Assembly (NCBI GenBank): GCA_028714695.1
Contig: JAQTLX010000008.1
Span: forward strand, 62,001-126,000
DNA length: 64,000 nucleotides
Source of the DNA: Ignavibacteria bacterium
GTDB lineage: Bacteria; Bacteroidota; Ignavibacteria; Tepidaquicellales; Tepidaquicellaceae
Direction of reading: 5' to 3'
Shown here: positions 46,581 through 53,501 of the stretch, one piece after another
Layout of the letters: every line of letters starts with the position of its first letter
Numbering within the stretch: the first letter of the stretch is position 1
Position numbers and translations under genes: made by a program
The notes under the pieces: model-generated
Told to the model about the DNA's origin: nothing
Database searches by the model: none
Seen by the model: only the letters and a program-made list of their open reading frames with translations

Positions 46581-46631
46581 AAAAAGAAAAATGAAAATGG
46601 CATCCGTGCCTTATTATCGTTTTTCTTTTTT
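46581..46631. terminator. terminator-like hairpin closing the kinase cluster
   Basis: An outer A-run/T-run pairing (AAAAAGAAAAA at 46581-46591 with TTTTTCTTTTT) encloses GGCA-TCCG-TGCC (46599-46610). The T-rich side follows the stem, so it could terminate in both directions. It lies at the border between the kinase cluster and the phage genes. Confidence 0.6.
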
Positions 46632-46654
46632 TATTTATATTTCGATGAAAATAA

Positions 46655-46676
46655 AATATTTTGACAACATTTTTTT
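46655..46676 (+). promoter_or_regulatory. 22-bp repeat containing TTGACAACAT, copy 1
   Basis: The 22 bases (AATATTTTGACAACAT followed by T6) occur identically at 50515-50536. TTTGACA resembles a -33/-35 element. Both copies lie at the start of gene groups, so they are probably promoters of the element. Confidence 0.65.
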
Positions 46677-46682
46677 CAAATG

Positions 46683-46705
46683 AAAAGTTTTTCGATACTA
46701 TTTAT
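46683..46705 (+). promoter_or_regulatory. 23-bp leader box, copy 1
   Basis: The sequence AAAAGTTTTTCGATAC followed by TATTTAT is identical to 53935-53957. In both places a GC-rich hairpin starts about 30 bases later. It is a candidate phage promoter or transcription-start element. Confidence 0.7.
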
Positions 46706-46733
46706 ATTAATCTCCAAAGTTTAAATAATATAT

Positions 46734-46798
46734 GGCGGTGAAGAAATAAAGGTCCTCATAAACCTGCATCCACTTCACCGCCAAATTAAAAGGATGCA
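46734..46798 (+). ncRNA. structured phage leader RNA 1
   Basis: A 10-bp stem, GGCGGTGAAG (46734-46743) with CTTCACCGCC (46773-46782), encloses an inner GGT...ACC hairpin with CATAA in its loop. TGCATCC (46765-46771) in the loop can also pair with GGATGCA (46792-46798) outside, which would make a pseudoknot. The related hairpins at 53987-54019 and 56191-56214 share the GC-rich stem and CATAA loop. Confidence 0.6.
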
Positions 46799-46813
46799 AA
46801 TTATCGAAAAATT

Positions 46814-46839
46814 GGTTTCGTATTAATTAATATTTATTT
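46814..46839 (+). promoter_or_regulatory. GGTTTCGT leader motif before the 46840 frame
   Basis: GGTTTCGTATTAATTAATAT lies 26 bases before an ATG. It is the leftmost member of the recurrent phage leader motif. Confidence 0.55.
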
Positions 46840-47118
46840 ATGGATGCACAAATTATGAAACCAAACACCTTTTATTGTAATAAATCAACTGAAATCCCAT
46901 CGTCAATTTCGTCTTTAATGTTGCGTTTTTTTAATAAAATCAATTGCACATCTAAGGGTATATATCAAATTCATTCCTTGTATTCTACCATAGATTTTAA
47001 GAGAAAAATTTATACAAAATTCTCTTTTCATTCTAGTGCACATCTAAGGGTATATATCAAATTCATTTCTTATCTTAATACCATAGTTTTTTTAGGAGGG
47101 ATTTTTCTATATGAATAA
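46840..47118 (+). CDS. possible small leader gene, doubtful
   Basis: A 92-residue frame that starts 26 bases after a GGTTTCGT motif, as several real phage genes do. Its interior, however, is built from the 31-bp direct repeats at 46945 and 47037, and its composition is Ser/Ile/Phe-rich with no domain. It overlaps the next gene by eight bases. It may be a genuine leader peptide or only regulatory DNA with an open frame. Confidence 0.3.
   Translation: MDAQIMKPNTFYCNKSTEIPSSISSLMLRFFNKINCTSKGIYQIHSLYSTIDFKRKIYTKFSFHSSAHLRVYIKFISYLNTIVFLGGIFLYE
46945..46975. repeat. 31-bp direct repeat, copy 1
   Basis: TGCACATCTAAGGGTATATA and the following 11 bases recur exactly at 47037-47067, 92 bases away, with a further ACCATAG shared downstream. 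The pair lies just before the replication-type gene and could be iterons or operators. Confidence 0.9.
47037..47067. repeat. 31-bp direct repeat, copy 2
   Basis: Exact second copy of 46945-46975, ending 43 bases before the start of the polymerase-like gene. Confidence 0.9.
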
Positions 47119-48310
47119 TTCTTCTTTAATACAGCGAATAGAGACGAATTTCCAGACAGAATTTGAGAAACTGAATATAAGACAAAGGTATAATCTATTA
47201 TTTATCTTAAATTATTCTCTTTTAGGGAAAAATTATCATGAATTATATTCCAAAAATGATGAAGTATTTATTCTTGTAGCTGATTATATGAGAAAGAAAA
47301 TCAATTTTAGGAACTGGAAAACTATAATTAAACCGTTTTTTATCTTGTCAAATCCAAAATTCTATAAAGGGACGGCTAGGGGATGGACTTATTCTTATAA
47401 ACTCAAAAAAATCATAAATTCACATCAATTAAATGAAAATTATATAAGAGAAAATAATAAACAAAATGAAATTAAGATAAATGTAGAACAGGGACTAGAA
47501 GATGCCAAATTATTAATGAAACTGGTGATGTTGGGATCGGATGGAATTGACGAATATAACAGGATATTCAAACCGAAAAAAGAAATTACAACATTAGCAG
47601 AATTGAAAGCAAGAAAGAACGGTTTAATTATGATTTTGGAAAATGTAAATACAATTAGTTATGAAGAAAAGAAAACAGGTCGTCTATTTCTCATTTCAGC
47701 ATCAAATTTACAAAAATTCTATTCCGAATTGAGAAATAGATTATTTAAGGATATGGGTTATTATGATTATGATATAGTAAATGCTCATTACACTTTATTA
47801 AGAGAATGGATGAATACGGAAGGGTTTAAAACTGATGAATATATTTGTTTGAATAAATACATCAATCAAAGAGACGAGATTATAGACGAATTATCCAATC
47901 AATTCAAATTAAGCAAAGGGAAGATAAAAGAAATATTTCTGGCATTATTAAATTCAGGAGTGAATAATAATTATAATTCAGTTTTTGAAGATATGAAAAA
48001 AAGTAAGATTGATGACGTGTTATCTCATAGTTTTATAATCAATCTCAAAAAGGAAATAGCAGAAATAAAAGAACTGGTTTATTATTATCATTTCAATTCT
48101 GGAATTGTAAGGAATAAAGTAATGGCTCATCTCCTTCAGAATTTAGAAAGTCAGGTATTGAATATAATATGTTCTGAGTATTCAAATTCGATTGTTCTAA
48201 AAATGTTTGATGGCTGGGTATCAAATGAAAAAATATCAGTTCAGGAAATCGAAAGATTGGTAAAGACTAAAATAGGTTATGGTGTAAAATTTAAGGAGGT
48301 GAATTTATGA
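47111..48310 (+). CDS. polymerase/primase-like phage replication protein
   Basis: A 399-residue protein. Three widely spaced motifs match palm-type polymerases: RLFLISASNLQKFYSELRNR leading to DYDIVNAHYTLL (Asp221, motif A-like D-x-x-N-A-H), a Lys-rich SKGKIKEIFLALLNSG (motif B-like, Lys271/273), and LESQVLNIICSE leading to IVLKMFDGWV (Glu346 and Asp367, motif C-like). The D-x-x-N-[AC]-H arrangement occurs in divergent viral replication proteins. No helicase or zinc domain is present. It follows two 31-bp direct repeats and is preceded by AGGAGGGATTT. It overlaps the next small gene by four bases. A replication role is inferred; it was not assigned to a named family. Confidence 0.6.
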   Translation: MNNSSLIQRIETNFQTEFEKLNIRQRYNLLFILNYSLLGKNYHELYSKNDEVFILVADYMRKKINFRNWKTIIKPFFILSNPKFYKGTARGWTYSYKLKKIINSHQLNENYIRENNKQNEIKINVEQGLEDAKLLMKLVMLGSDGIDEYNRIFKPKKEITTLAELKARKNGLIMILENVNTISYEEKKTGRLFLISASNLQKFYSELRNRLFKDMGYYDYDIVNAHYTLLREWMNTEGFKTDEYICLNKYINQRDEIIDELSNQFKLSKGKIKEIFLALLNSGVNNNYNSVFEDMKKSKIDDVLSHSFIINLKKEIAEIKELVYYYHFNSGIVRNKVMAHLLQNLESQVLNIICSEYSNSIVLKMFDGWVSNEKISVQEIERLVKTKIGYGVKFKEVNL

Positions 48311-48604
48311 AGGACGATTTAACAACATTGGGAGCTGGTAATTATTTAAAGTATCTGAATGAGTTACTTAAATCTAAATTGGATGCAATAACAAGAAAAT
48401 AAAAGAACTATGGAATATTATTCAAGACGATGAAGAAATATATAATAGAAATAAGGATGGTTTATTTTATCATTTTGACAAGATTGCAGAAAGAAAAATA
48501 AAAGAACTGAATATATCTGCTATTGAGGCTTTTTCCTTCTGCATCGCAAATTATTCAAATATAAAAAGAGATTATATAATGAATATGGTAAGAACTAAAA
48601 AGTG
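48307..48604 (+). pseudogene. small phage gene with a -1 frame break
   Basis: From the ATG at 48307 a 31-residue frame (LTTLGAGNYLKYLNELL) stops at 48402. In the -1 frame, directly across an A-rich tract (AGAAAATAAAAG), a protein-like reading continues (IKELWNIIQDDEEIYNRNKD to the TGA at 48602-48604) without a start codon of its own. One inserted A would join both parts into about 100 residues. This is a frameshift mutation, a sequencing indel or, less likely, recoding. The function is unknown. Confidence 0.45.
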
Positions 48605-48616
48605 ACTGGAGTCAGA

Positions 48617-48651
48617 AATAGGTTTCGTATTTTTTTATAATAGGAACGTAA
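48617..48651 (+). promoter_or_regulatory. GGTTTCGT leader motif
   Basis: AATAGGTTTCGTATTTTTTT, then ATAATAGGAACGTAA up to the ATG at 48652. Nearly the same sequence precedes the tail chaperone gene at 58256. Confidence 0.6.
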
Positions 48652-48801
48652 ATGGATAAAAAAGAATTAATTGAAAAAGAGTTACAACCCGCTGGGGACA
48701 TCGAAATAGAACATCAAATGGCAGATGAATTATTGCTGGAATATATTGATGACGAAGAAATTAAAAATAAATATGATAAAGTTGAAAAATGGTATGCATA
48801 A
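48652..48801 (+). CDS. small acidic phage protein (49 aa)
   Basis: A 49-residue frame (MDKKELIEKELQPAGDIEIE, ending KWYA) preceded by the GGTTTCGT leader motif and followed immediately by another copy of the motif before the next gene. The placement between two motif copies supports a real gene. It is helical and acidic; the function is unknown. Confidence 0.55.
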   Translation: MDKKELIEKELQPAGDIEIEHQMADELLLEYIDDEEIKNKYDKVEKWYA

Positions 48802-48837
48802 AATAGGTTTCGTTCTTTTTATAAAGGAAAATAAAAA
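48802..48837 (+). promoter_or_regulatory. GGTTTCGT leader motif
   Basis: AATAGGTTTCGTTCTTTTTA followed by TAAAGGAAAATAAAAA up to the ATG at 48838. Confidence 0.6.
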
Positions 48838-49617
48838 ATGACTTCGAAAATTCGTATATATATTTATATAGCAATTGCAGTGATTATTGCTGGATTTGTG
48901 GCATATCATTTTTATATAGTCAATGACTTGAAAAATCAAGTTGATGAATGGAAACTTGAAGCAAACAAACAAGGTATTGCTTTACGCATTTCAGATTCAC
49001 TTTGGAAATATACTGCATATATAAATGAAAAGAAAATGGATAGCATTATCAGTTCTAATAAAGATATTTGCGCACTGATTAAAAAGGGACAAGAAAAACC
49101 TTTGATTGTTACAAATACCATAGAAAGAATTTATCTTGAAAAAATTCCAGCAGATACAACTATGCAGGATCCAAAAGATACTACATATAGAATTGCTACA
49201 GCAAAGGACAAACAAGGATGGTATGAGTTCGAGGCGAAATATCAAATTGTTAAACCTTGGAATTTTGAATTTAGTAAAATGTTGATGCATGATAAATTAA
49301 CGCAGGTTACTACACAATTGCCAAATGGAAGAATTGCTGTATATACAAAAAATGTTAATCCATATGTTCATTTAGATTCAGTTGAAACATTAATAGACCC
49401 AGTGATGATTAAAACTCCCGAAATAGGTCCAAAATGGCAATGGCAAATGTCAGGATTAGTTAATCCTGTAAACAGAGAAACTGATTTGCAATTCGGAATT
49501 TTTGCTCCTATGAAATTAGGTGCAGTAGTGTCTTATTCTGTTTACAAAAATAATATTTTTGTTCCACCTCCAAAAGAAGGGTTTAAAATTGGATTATCGT
49601 TTATAAAGAATTTCTAA
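48838..49617 (+). CDS. phage inner-membrane protein with N-terminal anchor
   Basis: A 259-residue protein with one N-terminal transmembrane helix (residues about 7-27, IYIYIAIAVIIAGFVAYHFY), a coiled-coil segment (about 28-75) and a soluble domain that ends with aromatic strands (AVVSYSVYKNNIFVPP). The layout resembles membrane proteins of Bacteroidota phages of unknown role (DUF6808-like); a spanin-like lysis function is a possibility only. It is bracketed by GGTTTCGT motifs. Confidence 0.65.
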   Translation: MTSKIRIYIYIAIAVIIAGFVAYHFYIVNDLKNQVDEWKLEANKQGIALRISDSLWKYTAYINEKKMDSIISSNKDICALIKKGQEKPLIVTNTIERIYLEKIPADTTMQDPKDTTYRIATAKDKQGWYEFEAKYQIVKPWNFEFSKMLMHDKLTQVTTQLPNGRIAVYTKNVNPYVHLDSVETLIDPVMIKTPEIGPKWQWQMSGLVNPVNRETDLQFGIFAPMKLGAVVSYSVYKNNIFVPPPKEGFKIGLSFIKNF

Positions 49618-49622
49618 AATGC

Positions 49623-49658
49623 AAATAGGTTTCGTTTCATTTTATAAGAAATAAACAA
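49623..49658 (+). promoter_or_regulatory. GGTTTCGT leader motif
   Basis: AAATAGGTTTCGTTTCATTT followed by TATAAGAAATAAACAA up to the ATG at 49659. Confidence 0.6.
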
Positions 49659-49880
49659 ATGAAAGATTTTAGAAACAAAAAGGAAAAGGGAACAGCTCGA
49701 CAAGCATTATTATTATCATTCTTTGGAGAAGATACATTAAGAGTAATTGAGATAAACGGTTTTATATTGCAAAAATATTTTGATAACAACACACACCGCT
49801 GGGAAGTCGGCGTATATACACCAGAAAGTTATAAGAAATTTTCAGATTATAAAAATAAATATATTAAAAAGGAGAAATAA
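49659..49880 (+). CDS. small phage protein (73 aa)
   Basis: A 73-residue basic protein (MKDFRNKKEKGTARQALLLS, then YFDNNTHRWEVGVYTPESYK) preceded by the leader motif and followed by an AAGGAG site for the next gene. No domain is recognised. Confidence 0.6.
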   Translation: MKDFRNKKEKGTARQALLLSFFGEDTLRVIEINGFILQKYFDNNTHRWEVGVYTPESYKKFSDYKNKYIKKEK

Positions 49881-49881
49881 A

Positions 49882-50226
49882 ATGGAATGGGAAATAATAA
49901 AAGAAAACTCAAAAGATTATTGGTTGGAACTGAAAGGCTGGGACGGTGGTGAAAAATATCCTTTTGGTGAACTTGATAAAAGAACAAAAATATATTCAGT
50001 TCATATTGCTTGCAAATGGGATGGTTGTATAGATTATAGAACTTATAGCAATGGTTATAGTTATGACCATGAATGTGATGATGATTGCCCTTGTTGTCAG
50101 GATTATATTCATATTTGTGATATTGATGAATTTATAAAAGATTTGCAGCAGTTGAAAAAAGTTGCTATTCAATATTATAAAGGAAAATCTGGTGAAGAAT
50201 ATTGGAAGGAGGAACAAAATGTTTGA
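49882..50226 (+). CDS. small phage protein with Cys-rich patch
   Basis: A 114-residue protein from the ATG at 49882, chosen because AAAAAGGAGAAATAAA precedes it; a longer frame from 49780 is less likely. It contains HIACKWDGCIDYR and a HECDDDCPCCQDYIHICD cluster that could bind a metal ion. The function is unknown. It overlaps the next gene by eight bases. Confidence 0.65.
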   Translation: MEWEIIKENSKDYWLELKGWDGGEKYPFGELDKRTKIYSVHIACKWDGCIDYRTYSNGYSYDHECDDDCPCCQDYIHICDIDEFIKDLQQLKKVAIQYYKGKSGEEYWKEEQNV

Positions 50227-50497
50227 CTTTTTAGAACAAGGTGAAAATATTTTGAAAAACAAATTGTATCGTATAGTTAAAAGATATTTTTCTAAAGATT
50301 TTTCTAAAGATAATCCAGATTTATTTTATTCTTGGCTTATAACCATCAATAGTGATTATCCAGATTTTATTTATAACATTGATTGGATGCAGTTGTTGAA
50401 TACGAAGTCTCAATATAATATGGAAATGTATTATAAAGAAATTTTAGAAGACATGTTATCCGATAGAATTGTAAAAGTCATCCCCAAATCGGACTAA
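50219..50497 (+). CDS. small phage protein beginning MFDFLEQGE
   Basis: A 92-residue protein from the ATG at 50219, which has GGAAGGAGGAACAAA directly upstream. Its first residues MFDFLEQGE match the gene at 52424 (MFDFIEQGE), pointing to a paralogue pair or a duplicated N-terminal module. The remainder is aromatic and helical. The function is unknown. Confidence 0.6.
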   Translation: MFDFLEQGENILKNKLYRIVKRYFSKDFSKDNPDLFYSWLITINSDYPDFIYNIDWMQLLNTKSQYNMEMYYKEILEDMLSDRIVKVIPKSD

Positions 50498-50514
50498 ATA
50501 AGGTTATTCTAAAG

Positions 50515-50536
50515 AATATTTTGACAACATTTTTTT
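50515..50536 (+). promoter_or_regulatory. 22-bp repeat containing TTGACAACAT, copy 2
   Basis: Identical to 46655-46676. It precedes the gene at 50588 by 52 bases; TATTTATTG further down resembles a start-proximal element. Confidence 0.65.
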
Positions 50537-50587
50537 GAGGGTTTCAATAAAGTTAAATGTATTTATTGAAAAAGGGAAAAAGACAAA

Positions 50588-50788
50588 ATGAAACTGGGAA
50601 AATTAAAAAATAAACTAAATAAATACAAAGACAATAATCTGGAAGTCTTAATTTCGGATTTGGGAAGTTACATCGAACCGTATCCGAATTTAAGTCAAGC
50701 AAAAAAATATATTGATAGTGCAGAGTTTGACGATGACTTGCAAGAAGATTTTGTTTACGAAAAGGTTTTGTTGCTCAATAAAAAGTAA
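50588..50788 (+). CDS. small phage protein (66 aa)
   Basis: A 66-residue protein (MKLGKLKNKLNKYKDNNLEV, then SAEFDDDLQEDFVYEK) that follows the 22-bp promoter-like repeat and starts a run of eight tightly spaced small genes with Shine-Dalgarno sequences. No domain is recognised. Confidence 0.6.
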   Translation: MKLGKLKNKLNKYKDNNLEVLISDLGSYIEPYPNLSQAKKYIDSAEFDDDLQEDFVYEKVLLLNKK

Positions 50789-50801
50789 CAAGGAGATTAA
50801 A

Positions 50802-50966
50802 ATGAAAAATCTAAGTAAAAAAGAAAAAATAAAAATATTATATGATTATGTAAAAGAAATTATTGAAGGTGAAAAATGGGAATTGAAAATCGGAACACCT
50901 TTAGTAACAACCGCCGCTGGATTTACAAAGCCAGGGAAAAAATATTTTATTCTTAGGGAGAAATAA
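50802..50966 (+). CDS. small phage protein (54 aa)
   Basis: A 54-residue protein from the ATG at 50802 (MKNLSKKEKIKILYDYVKEI), supported by AAGGAGATTAAA directly upstream; the longer frame from 50712 overlaps the previous gene. It ends KPGKKYFILREK. The function is unknown. Confidence 0.55.
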   Translation: MKNLSKKEKIKILYDYVKEIIEGEKWELKIGTPLVTTAAGFTKPGKKYFILREK

Positions 50967-50967
50967 A

Positions 50968-51134
50968 ATGACAAACCAAACCTTCCAGTTTATAATTGGA
51001 TGTTTGGGAAAAATGCAAAGTTGATTGGAAGAATTGAAGACTTAATTTTAACGATTGCAGGAAATACAGCAACACAAACTGAAATATGTGAGGTTTTACA
51101 TGAAGTAATAGAAAAATTAAAAGCGGAGAGATAA
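50968..51134 (+). pseudogene. small phage gene with a frame break after the start
   Basis: The ATG at 50968 has a good GGGAG site, but its frame stops after 18 residues. In the -1 frame a convincing protein continues (NWMFGKNAKLIGRIEDLILT to a TAA at 51132-51134). One extra A in the AAA tract just after the start would restore a single frame of about 55 residues. Translation from an internal ATG at 51000 (44 residues) is the alternative. Probably an indel, real or from sequencing. Confidence 0.5.
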
Positions 51135-51137
51135 ATA

Positions 51138-51407
51138 ATGAACTGGTTTAAGAAAAAACAAAAAGAAATTAAATTAAAAATGACGCCTATAGACTATTCA
51201 ATAGTGGAGAATTGGGGGACTGTTAAACCGAGTGAAGAATATATGCAAATATTATTTGAACATATATACAATCAATATAACAAGCCCAGACTTTATAAGG
51301 TTGATGAATTTGGAAATGAAGTAAAAGAAGAAAAGGAAAAACAAGAAGAACCAAAAGAAATAAAAACAGTAAATGTTTCAAAAGAAACCGAACAATTTAT
51401 ATTATAA
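51138..51407 (+). CDS. small charged phage protein (89 aa)
   Basis: An 89-residue protein: a basic start (MNWFKKKQKEIKLK), an aromatic middle (EEYMQILFEHIYNQYNKPRL) and a Lys/Glu-rich tail. A GGAGAGATAAATA site precedes it. Predicted helical; the function is unknown. Confidence 0.6.
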   Translation: MNWFKKKQKEIKLKMTPIDYSIVENWGTVKPSEEYMQILFEHIYNQYNKPRLYKVDEFGNEVKEEKEKQEEPKEIKTVNVSKETEQFIL

Positions 51408-51419
51408 CGGAGACATAAA

Positions 51420-51683
51420 ATGGAAAAACAAAACAAAGAAGAATTAAAAAAATGGAAGGAAAAAATAGAAAAGGGTTTCACCGATGCCCCGAGATTTGCA
51501 GGAATACAATATTCAATCGGAGAAGATGGGGAAAAAAAATTAGAAAGCGTTTCTTTGATGTCAGAAAGCGATTGGATGCAAGTAAATATGCCAAGCATTA
51601 TTTCAAATTCTGGAAAAATGCAGGAAATAAAAAAAGATAAATACGATGGTTTCGTAAGACTTTGTCAAGATTTGTTAAAGTAA
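51420..51683 (+). CDS. small phage protein (87 aa)
   Basis: An 87-residue protein (MEKQNKEELKKWKEKIEKGF, then FAGIQYSIGEDGEKKLESVS) with a GGAGACATAAA site upstream, 12 bases after the previous gene. Predicted alpha/beta; no domain is recognised. Confidence 0.6.
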   Translation: MEKQNKEELKKWKEKIEKGFTDAPRFAGIQYSIGEDGEKKLESVSLMSESDWMQVNMPSIISNSGKMQEIKKDKYDGFVRLCQDLLK

Positions 51684-51699
51684 AAATAAGGAGATTAAA

Positions 51700-52059
51700 A
51701 TGATAACAGTGACAACACAAACAATAATAGTATTAACATTAGGTTTTTTAGCCATCGCTGGTTCTGTTATACTGTTGTTTTACCTTTATAAAATTAATAC
51801 TAAATATTTAAATAAATTACAAGATTATGTAATAAGTAAAGGTTATAAATGGGGAAAATATTTGGAAACAGAGTATATATTTGGCAATAAATACTATCGT
51901 ATAAAGCATGGTGATTATTTAGTTTACATTTGTGAGGCAGTTGATGATTTAAATACTGAATTACCAGTTGATGAGGTGTTAAGGGTTATGAACCTCAATG
52001 TTGAACTTTTCAGAAATGTTTATGGAATTGATTTAAATATATCAGGGGAAATAAAATGA
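51700..52059 (+). CDS. small phage membrane protein (119 aa)
   Basis: A 119-residue protein with one N-terminal transmembrane helix (about 8-30, IVLTLGFLAIAGSVILLFYL), followed by a soluble domain (YCRIKHG-like region KYYRIKHGDYLVYICE and an acidic C-terminal part). AAGGAGATTAAA precedes the start. It overlaps the next gene by four bases. The function is unknown. Confidence 0.6.
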   Translation: MITVTTQTIIVLTLGFLAIAGSVILLFYLYKINTKYLNKLQDYVISKGYKWGKYLETEYIFGNKYYRIKHGDYLVYICEAVDDLNTELPVDEVLRVMNLNVELFRNVYGIDLNISGEIK

Positions 52060-52316
52060 ACAATTTAACTAAAGAACAAAGGGAAGAATTAAGTTCAATT
52101 GCTAAACAAATACATGAATTAGCTGGGGATGAAATCATAAATTATACTTTTCCATTCGCAGGATATAATTACACAGCAAAAGGCGTATTGGAAAATGAAC
52201 CAGTTGGTGCAGATGCGTATAAATTTAACATTGTTAAAATTATAAATAATTATAAAGCACCAATAAAAAGGTATTCGTTTGTAGAAAGAATTAGGATATT
52301 GTTTAGGGGGAAATAA
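52056..52316 (+). CDS. small phage protein (86 aa)
   Basis: An 86-residue protein (MNNLTKEQREELSSIAKQIH, then FPFAGYNYTAKGVLENEPVG) with a CAGGGGAAATAAA site inside the end of the previous gene, so translation is probably coupled. No domain is recognised. Confidence 0.6.
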   Translation: MNNLTKEQREELSSIAKQIHELAGDEIINYTFPFAGYNYTAKGVLENEPVGADAYKFNIVKIINNYKAPIKRYSFVERIRILFRGK

Positions 52317-52317
52317 A

Positions 52318-52431
52318 ATGGCAAAACAAGAAATTATAGGAACACTTAAAGGAATTAAAAAAGCAATAGAAAATATTCAAATTATAATTCGAAATATAGA
52401 ATATGAATTAGAAAGGAGTGAATATGTTTGA
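52318..52431 (+). CDS. tiny phage protein (37 aa)
   Basis: A 37-residue helical protein (MAKQEIIGTLKGIKKAIENI) with TAGGGGGAAATAAA upstream. It overlaps the next gene start by eight bases, the same overlap seen at 50219, which supports a real coupled gene. Confidence 0.5.
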   Translation: MAKQEIIGTLKGIKKAIENIQIIIRNIEYELERSEYV

Positions 52432-52627
52432 TTTTATAGAGCAAGGTGAAAAGTTATGGAAGAAATATAAAAATCCTATATCATTTAAGGATGCACAAAA
52501 TATGATTCGAGTATTGGAAGTCGACATAGAACCAGGATGGCGTCATCTTGATACACCAGCAACATCAGGTTTGAATTTTCTCTTTTATGACGAAACTGGT
52601 GAAGTAATATTTCAAAGAAGATATTAA
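52424..52627 (+). CDS. small phage protein beginning MFDFIEQGE
   Basis: A 67-residue protein from the ATG at 52424, chosen because GAAAGGAG lies at proper distance; a GTG two codons upstream would bury that site. Its first nine residues match the start of the gene at 50219. The middle (VLEVDIEPGWRHLDTPATSG) is different. The function is unknown. Confidence 0.6.
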   Translation: MFDFIEQGEKLWKKYKNPISFKDAQNMIRVLEVDIEPGWRHLDTPATSGLNFLFYDETGEVIFQRRY

Positions 52628-52642
52628 TAATAGTTTTCTTCC

Positions 52643-52665
52643 ATTCCAGATTAACCATCTGGAAT
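52643..52665. promoter_or_regulatory. 9-bp-stem hairpin before the phosphoesterase gene
   Basis: ATTCCAGAT pairs perfectly with ATCTGGAAT around TAACC. No T tail follows; the hairpin ends 16 bases before the TTG start of the phosphoesterase gene and may limit its translation or mark a processing site. Confidence 0.6.
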
Positions 52666-52681
52666 ATTATTGGAGAAATAA

Positions 52682-53473
52682 TTGAAACAAGATGAAAACT
52701 CAATCAATCAAATTTTAAAATCAGTTCCGAAAAGTGTCAGTGACGAAATAAAGAATTATATATTAGATAGTAACAAGTATAAACAAATTGGAATTATAGG
52801 CGACCTGCACATTCCATTTTTAGATAACAAAAGTTTCAATACCGCAATAAAATATTTTCATAAAATCAAAATCGATTGTTTGATAATCAATGGCGATTTT
52901 ATCGATGCATATCAACTTTCAAAATATTTACGCAATCCCGCCAAATCGGACCTTCAAAATGAATTAGATTTTGCCACAAAAATATTAGCAATATTAAGAC
53001 AAATATTTCCAAAAATTAAGATTATCTATAAACTAGGTAACCATGATGCCCGTGTAAAAAAGTTTATTTACCAACATTCCGAATTATTGAATTTAAGGTG
53101 TCTGAAATTGGAAAACCTATTAGAATTAAAAAGATATGATATTGAATTAGTAGAAGAAAAGCAATTAATCCAGTATTCAAATTATATAATAGCTCATGGA
53201 GATGAAATTGCAGCGAGTGGAATAAATCCAGCCCGATTAACTCTAAACAAGAACTATACAAATCTGATATTTTGTCACCTGCATCGAATTGACGAATTTA
53301 AACACAAAACCAGAGATGGAAAAATGTTAGAAAGCTATTCGGTTGGGGCGATGTGTTTAAATATGGATTATTGGTTACATAATAATTGGTGTAATGGAGG
53401 CTTAACAATTACAAATAAAAAAGGAAAAATAAGTATAAATAATTTCAGAATAGAAAATAAAGAAATAGTTTAA
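52682..53473 (+). CDS. calcineurin-like metallophosphoesterase of the phage
   Basis: A 263-residue protein that starts with TTG (no in-frame ATG nearby; TTGGAGAAATAA precedes it). Metallophosphoesterase motifs are all present: GDLHIPF (D-x-H), INGDFID (GD), KLGNHDARVKK (GNHD), IIAHGDE and FCHLHRIDEF (H-x-H). Phage members of this family can process nucleic acid or nucleotides. It lies between the small-gene block and the structural genes, where terminase genes often lie. The substrate is unknown. Confidence 0.85.
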   Translation: MKQDENSINQILKSVPKSVSDEIKNYILDSNKYKQIGIIGDLHIPFLDNKSFNTAIKYFHKIKIDCLIINGDFIDAYQLSKYLRNPAKSDLQNELDFATKILAILRQIFPKIKIIYKLGNHDARVKKFIYQHSELLNLRCLKLENLLELKRYDIELVEEKQLIQYSNYIIAHGDEIAASGINPARLTLNKNYTNLIFCHLHRIDEFKHKTRDGKMLESYSVGAMCLNMDYWLHNNWCNGGLTITNKKGKISINNFRIENKEIV

Positions 53474-53501
53474 TAAAAGGTTTCATTCAGATTCACAAAT
53501 A

